From positions 1 to 46,851 of the forward strand of contig CAMYZS010000011.1 in NCBI GenBank assembly GCA_947303945.1: 46,851 nt of DNA. The letters run 5' to 3'. The stretch comes from an uncultured Candidatus Saccharibacteria bacterium. Its GTDB lineage: Bacteria; Patescibacteriota; Saccharimonadia; Saccharimonadales; Saccharimonadaceae. Below the pieces are notes generated by a model that was given only the letters and a program-made list of their open reading frames with translations, was not told the DNA's origin and ran no database searches. Numbering within the stretch: the first letter of the stretch is position 1; each line of letters starts with the position of its first letter. Made by a program: the position numbers and the translations under genes. Shown here piece by piece: positions 42,209 to 46,851 of the stretch.

Positions 42209-45200
42209 TTAATCACCTAAATACCATGTCGGAAGCGGAGCAGATGATGAGACTCTATCAAATGTCCCATTCTTAGATAATAAGCTTGAAGTATCCCAGT
42301 CATTAAGCGGCTCAAAGGTTAAAACGCCAGACAAGCCATAAAACATATTATCAACATTTCTAACCTTAGAAGTATCCCAGCCGGCAATCGCTTCAACGGA
42401 AGTGAGCCTAAATAAACCCTGGAACATCGCTGACATATCTAGCACATTCGAGACATCCCAATTGGCTAAAACACTTATATCAACAAGACCTTGGTCATTT
42501 GCGAACATATTATTCATGTCCGTCACATTTATGGTATCCCAACTAGCTAAAGCGTCTATATTAGTAAGGTTAGAAGTGCTCTGAAAAGTAGCACTCATAT
42601 TTATTACGTTTGAAGTATTCCAACTAGCTAAACCACTAATATCAGCTAATTGCGATGTGGCGCGGAACAAAGAGCTTAAATTTGTTACGTTATCAATATT
42701 CCAACCAGAAAGTGCATTTACATTGGTTATTCTGGTGCCATAAAACATATTGGATATATCCGTAATATTTGATGTGTTCCAATTTGCAGCACCATCAATA
42801 TTAGTCAAGCTAGAGACAGCACGAAACATGCCATGCAACGATGTAGTTTTCGAGAAATCCCAATTAGCTAGCGCATTTATGTTATTAATTCTCGTACTAC
42901 GAAACATTTCGTTCATATCCTCCACATTCGAGGTATCCCAATTTATTGCACCACCAATATCAGCTAAACTGGATGCACCATTAAACATATCGCTCATATT
43001 GGCTACGCTTATTGTAATCCAGCCGAGAGCGCCATTAATATTTGCAAGACTAGAAGCCGAATAGAACATATTGCTCATATTCGTAACACTAGAAGTATTC
43101 CAATTAGCGGCACCATCTATATTAACTAAGCTAGAGGCATCTTGAAACATATAGTTCATATTAGTAACACTAGAAGTATCCCAGTTGATGGCCCCGTCTA
43201 TATTTTCTAAGCTAGAGGCGCTATAGAACATGTAGCTCATATTCGCCACCTTAGGCGTGTCCCAATTGATTGCTCCGTCTATATTGGTCAGACTTGACGC
43301 ATTACGAAACATCCCGTTCATATCTGTCACATTTGATGTATCCCAATTCGCAAGCGCATCTATATCCGCAAGTTTGGAAACTTTCTGAAACATATAGCTC
43401 ATATTCGCCACTTTAGAGGTATTCCAACCTGTCGCTCCGCCTATATCAATAAGATTCGACGCGCCGCGAAACATGCTACTCATATTTGTCACATTGGAAG
43501 TATCCCAATTAGCTAACGCATCTATATTCGTAAGGCTAGAAGCGTTAGTGAACGTGCCATTCATATTCGTCACTTTAGAGGTATCCCAATTACTAGCGCC
43601 GTCAATGTTCGTTAAGCTAGAGGCGCCAGAGAACATAATATTCATATTTGTCACTTTAGAGGTATTCCAATTACTAGCGCCATCTATATTGATAAGACTA
43701 GTCGCATTACTAAACATAGAAACCATATTTGTCACGCTCGAAGTATTCCAATTAGCTAATGCATCTATGTTTGTAAGGCTATTCGTATCGCGAAACGCAT
43801 AACTCATATCAGCAACCTTAGAAGTATCCCAATTAGCCAAGGCATCTATATTAGCTAGGCTAGAGGCGCCAGAAAACATAATATTCATATGCGTCACCTT
43901 AGAAGTATCCCAATTAGCTAATGCATCTATGTTAGTAAGGCTAGAAGCGTTAGTGAATATTTCGGTCATCTTCGCTACCTTAGAAGTATTCCAATTAGCC
44001 AAGGCATCTATATTCGTAAGACTGGCCGTATAACGGAACGCTCCGCCCATATCTACAACATTTGAAACATCCCAACCAGCAAGCCCAGAAATATCAACTA
44101 ATCGCGTAAATTGATTAAACAAATAAGCTAAGTTGTTTGCTTTAATTTTATCTGCCTCGGAGTAGATATAGATTGAGCCATCAGTATCATCAAACCAAGC
44201 ATAGATTGGTACTGGTGAGTTTGTAGCCGAGATAATTGCCGCACTAGCCTCTTGTACTGGATTCATACTAGTAGCAGTCTTTACGGCCGTAATAGTTGTA
44301 TTCTGTGTTTTGTAGGTTGCATCGGATTGGCCAGATAATTTTTTAAGTGCTGCATTGATGTTTTGTCCATTATCTAGTACTGCGGTTATTTCTTCTTTAA
44401 CTTCCCCATCCATGCTCTTAGAGATAGAAGGCTTAGCCCAAGTGGCACGTAGTATTACATCATCCTCCATTAGTTTGAAGTAGTCATCATTAAGGATTCT
44501 GGAATCACCCTCAGCAATCTCCCAACCATTAAAGTTGTAGCCACTACAAGATAATGTATTATTAGATTTCTGAACTACTGCTAATGGTTGGTAGTCTTGT
44601 TCAATTGGAACCGTACCTTCGTAGCTACTACAGTCACTAGGTAGATTAGCTTCGTAGCTTATTTTGTAGCTAGATTTAAGTACGGGAGTAAGTTCACTCT
44701 CTATGTTTTCGTCTAATACTTCTGGGATAGTGGTTTGGATGGTTTCATGATCATTAGTTGGTAGGAAGGTGCCTTCTGGGATAGTACTAGCATTCTTAAT
44801 GGTGACATCTATGGTTAATTGAGCAGTATGGCCAGACATTAAGGCATTATTCATTGTCCAGGTTACTACTGGCGTATTGTTGTTGTAGTTTAGGGCTGTC
44901 TCGCCAATAGAGGCTTCTACTGCATCTATACTATCTACATCCCAGTATTCATCATTGATGTAGTCGGTGAGGGTAAAGTCTTCGTAAGTATACGGAGCGA
45001 GACTTGCTTCAAAGAGGACGTCTCTTAGCGTGCTCATGTTAGCAATGAACTGGTTATCTGAGACTTTCTTAATTGGATCGAGTATTTCGTCGCCCATTTC
45101 GTATTGGATGCCATTAATGGTCATGTAAGGATACATAGCTTTTATGGCTTGGTATTCTGGTATCTCATTCGGTGTTTGCTTGTTTGGATAACCGTCAGTA

Positions 45201-46851
45201 AGGAACAATAGAATAAGTTCACGGTTCTCTTGCTTTTGGTAGCCTTCAAGGACTTCTTCGGCCTTCTTAAAACCATCATAATAATTAGTGTGATCATGCG
45301 GCGAGATATTATTTATTAAAGACAATAAAGATGTTTTGTTATTACTCAAACCACTCATAATATGAGCACTACCATTGAAGTTTATGAGCGCAATACGATT
45401 TTCCGTATCGGCCAAAATTTCTTCAACTAGCTCCGACGCATCATGCTTAAGTTGCGCAATCTTCTCCCCCCTCATCGAGCCGGAGCTGTCTACGACCATC
45501 ACGATGTCTAGATTGGCATTATTTGCAACTTTGGCGACCGTATCGACATCAAAGGTTATTCTTGCTTTGCCCTGCTCTATCCATTTGGCACTCTTAGTTA
45601 CATGCCAGGAACCAGGATCGCCATTGGCGTAGCTTGCATGCTGGGAGGTGAGTTCGATGGATTTAATGACTTCGGTATAGTTTGCGGCATAGGTAAGTTT
45701 GGCAATAATACCACCAATAATGACACTAACTATGGCCAGGGCCGACAAAGCGTAGTGTAGAGTACGCTTGCTTCGACTTATTCTAATACAGGGGATGCAG
45801 GATAGCCTATCTTTGAGGTCTCGTTTCTTTGAGGTTGCGACAGTAAAGGCTAAGATTCCAACCCCCAAGCCCACTAAGCCTACATACGGTAAGGCATTGA
45901 AGATGATGCCAGTAAAGGGTACGGGTTCGGGGATGGTTTTAAAGTCTATAGTAGCTTTGTATTCTTTGTCTGTATCAAGAATGTGATCTTCAGCTAAGGC
46001 GCCAGTTAGCTCTACTGTATTAGTGAGAGTTTGAGCTTTGTTCTCGGTTACCTTGTATTCAGCATAGACGTCGATGCTAGAGTTTGCGGCAATGGTTGGG
46101 ATTACTGCTATGGTGCTGGTCTTAATGGTGTAGGAATCGTCAGCAGGAGACGCAAAGATGGCACCGTCAAGTTCTTCTTGGAGATAGACATCCGTTATTT
46201 TATATGCGGCTGTATTAGTGACAGTAACTTTAAACTTGACGGTTTCGCCATACATGTAGTCGTCTTTTGAATTAATGATGCTCTTTACTATGGTTGGGGT
46301 AAACTTATCCATGGCTCTAGTCCATTCGCCCTGGATGGTAACGTTTCCTTCTGGCATCGTGAAGCTTGCGTTCTTGTACCAGCCTAGGAAGTTATAGCCA
46401 TCAGCTTGTGGGTCAGCTGCGGTCGTTACAGTCTCACCTGGATAATAGGTTTCACATGGTGGAAGGAGTGAGTTGGCATCATCTGGGGATACTGCACCCT
46501 CAAACTCATAGCAGACCTTGTAGCTTACGCGTTCAAAGCTACCCGTTAGAGTAACGTTACCCTCTGGCATCGTAAAGCCAGTTTCACTTAGGGTTGCGTC
46601 TTGGGTGGACCAGCCAGAGAATTTGTAACCATCAATAACAGTATCCTTGGCGGTTGAATCGAGATCTACGGTAGTACCAGCCTCGTATTCTTTCTGAGCA
46701 GGCGGCATAAAGTCTGCTGGCTTATCTCCATTTACGACATAAGTGACATTGCATTTAGTATTAGCCGTATTTTTGGTCCAGATACCAACTAGCTCCACGT
46801 CTTGGCCGGGCATAGTGAAGGAGCCGTCCGTTACCGTAGCATCAGATGTAG
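42209..46851 (-). CDS. Giant surface protein: Listeria-Bacteroides-type repeats, VWA domain and BspA-like repeats (5' partial)
   Basis: Open to the window edge, so the N-terminus is missing; at least 1,546 codons. Numbering residues from the in-frame ATG at 46813, the order is: at least three Flg_new/InlB-B-type repeats (pattern YKFSGW...FTMPEGNVTL), a DUF11/Cna-like domain (VKFKVTVTNTAAYKITDV), then VPFTG plus a transmembrane helix (about 305-328) and KKRD. A short basic cytoplasmic loop and a second transmembrane/signal-like helix follow (about 352-378, ending LTYAANY). Next is a VWA domain with the MIDAS motif VVDSSGSMRG and FLTDGYPN (about 430-620), another Flg_new-like segment, and 23 BspA-like 27-residue repeats (WDTSKVTNM...MF...ASSL.NID) to the C-terminus LPTWYLGD. 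Likely cell-surface adhesion to a host bacterium or matrix. Confidence 0.85.
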   Translation of the reverse strand, partial: TSDATVTDGSFTMPGQDVELVGIWTKNTANTKCNVTYVVNGDKPADFMPPAQKEYEAGTTVDLDSTAKDTVIDGYKFSGWSTQDATLSETGFTMPEGNVTLTGSFERVSYKVCYEFEGAVSPDDANSLLPPCETYYPGETVTTAADPQADGYNFLGWYKNASFTMPEGNVTIQGEWTRAMDKFTPTIVKSIINSKDDYMYGETVKFKVTVTNTAAYKITDVYLQEELDGAIFASPADDSYTIKTSTIAVIPTIAANSSIDVYAEYKVTENKAQTLTNTVELTGALAEDHILDTDKEYKATIDFKTIPEPVPFTGIIFNALPYVGLVGLGVGILAFTVATSKKRDLKDRLSCIPCIRISRSKRTLHYALSALAIVSVIIGGIIAKLTYAANYTEVIKSIELTSQHASYANGDPGSWHVTKSAKWIEQGKARITFDVDTVAKVANNANLDIVMVVDSSGSMRGEKIAQLKHDASELVEEILADTENRIALINFNGSAHIMSGLSNNKTSLLSLINNISPHDHTNYYDGFKKAEEVLEGYQKQENRELILLFLTDGYPNKQTPNEIPEYQAIKAMYPYMTINGIQYEMGDEILDPIKKVSDNQFIANMSTLRDVLFEASLAPYTYEDFTLTDYINDEYWDVDSIDAVEASIGETALNYNNNTPVVTWTMNNALMSGHTAQLTIDVTIKNASTIPEGTFLPTNDHETIQTTIPEVLDENIESELTPVLKSSYKISYEANLPSDCSSYEGTVPIEQDYQPLAVVQKSNNTLSCSGYNFNGWEIAEGDSRILNDDYFKLMEDDVILRATWAKPSISKSMDGEVKEEITAVLDNGQNINAALKKLSGQSDATYKTQNTTITAVKTATSMNPVQEASAAIISATNSPVPIYAWFDDTDGSIYIYSEADKIKANNLAYLFNQFTRLVDISGLAGWDVSNVVDMGGAFRYTASLTNIDALANWNTSKVAKMTEIFTNASSLTNIDALANWDTSKVTHMNIMFSGASSLANIDALANWDTSKVADMSYAFRDTNSLTNIDALANWNTSSVTNMVSMFSNATSLINIDGASNWNTSKVTNMNIMFSGASSLTNIDGASNWDTSKVTNMNGTFTNASSLTNIDALANWDTSNVTNMSSMFRGASNLIDIGGATGWNTSKVANMSYMFQKVSKLADIDALANWDTSNVTDMNGMFRNASSLTNIDGAINWDTPKVANMSYMFYSASSLENIDGAINWDTSSVTNMNYMFQDASSLVNIDGAANWNTSSVTNMSNMFYSASSLANINGALGWITISVANMSDMFNGASSLADIGGAINWDTSNVEDMNEMFRSTRINNINALANWDFSKTTSLHGMFRAVSSLTNIDGAANWNTSNITDISNMFYGTRITNVNALSGWNIDNVTNLSSLFRATSQLADISGLASWNTSNVINMSATFQSTSNLTNIDALASWDTINVTDMNNMFANDQGLVDISVLANWDVSNVLDMSAMFQGLFRLTSVEAIAGWDTSKVRNVDNMFYGLSGVLTFEPLNDWDTSSLLSKNGTFDRVSSSAPLPTWYLGD
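42250..44110 (-). repeat. 81-nt in-frame tandem repeats (23 BspA-like units)
   Basis: Twenty-three units of about 27 codons, each starting with W-(D/N)-x-S-x-V-x-x-M and containing M-F and a NID/DI block. DNA identity is highest in the upstream and middle units (units 2-13), lower towards the C-terminus, suggesting recent unit duplication. Confidence 0.9.

Overview
This window looks like a chromosomal segment of a Candidatus Saccharibacteria (TM7)-like member of the Patescibacteria/CPR. The inference rests on gene content: a compact pilM–pilN-like–pilO-like–pilB type IV pilus locus, many small orphan proteins, a giant surface protein with BspA-like 27-residue repeats, and core enzymes resembling those of that group. 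TGA is used as a real stop (for example at the ends of the 24795-25349 and 27889-28575 genes), so the recoded lineages (SR1/Gracilibacteria) are unlikely. No rRNA or marker gene here fixes the taxonomy.

Layout. 0-15 kb: housekeeping genes (argS, pyrG, tyrS, tpiA, a eukaryotic-type phosphomannomutase-like HAD protein, two metal-dependent or ASCH accessory proteins, a glycosyltransferase) interspersed with unrecognised orphan genes, each with its own strong promoter, Shine-Dalgarno (SD) and terminator. tRNA-Arg(UCU) lies at 8.2 kb and a tRNA-His/tRNA-Gly pair at 14.9-15.06 kb, followed by an unidentified structured RNA between two look-alike terminators. 15.3-22.5 kb (minus strand): two membrane-anchored proteins, one a frameshifted HExxH metalloprotease, then the type IV pilus operon. 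22.6-23.6 kb: ychF.

23.6-30.2 kb is the most unusual part. It is a visibly AT-rich array of mostly single-gene units in both orientations (unknown gene, metallophosphoesterase, unknown gene, nucleotidyltransferase, peptidase E, methyltransferase, decayed nucleotidyltransferase copy, HExxH protein). The units are separated by about 50-65-nt same-orientation repeats. Half of each repeat is a copy of the translation start of ychF, and the other half folds back on it. This looks like a cassette or accretion system anchored on the ychF start; no recombinase is in the window.

30.5-42 kb: a decayed response-regulator fragment, two more accessory membrane or peptidase genes, an EamA transporter, a CYTH protein, a response regulator–histidine kinase–ABC transporter cluster, queA-tgt (queuosine tRNA modification) and further orphan genes. 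42.2 kb to the end: a giant surface protein (at least 1,546 codons, start outside the window) with repeat-rich extracellular arms, a VWA domain and 23 BspA-like repeats.

Two initiation styles coexist. At least sixteen genes have a TATAAT-like -10 box ending 6-9 nt before the start codon and no SD, implying leaderless mRNAs; several starts were re-assigned on this basis, two of them to GTG. The orphan genes instead have TTGACA-17-TATAAT promoters, strong SDs and intrinsic terminators.
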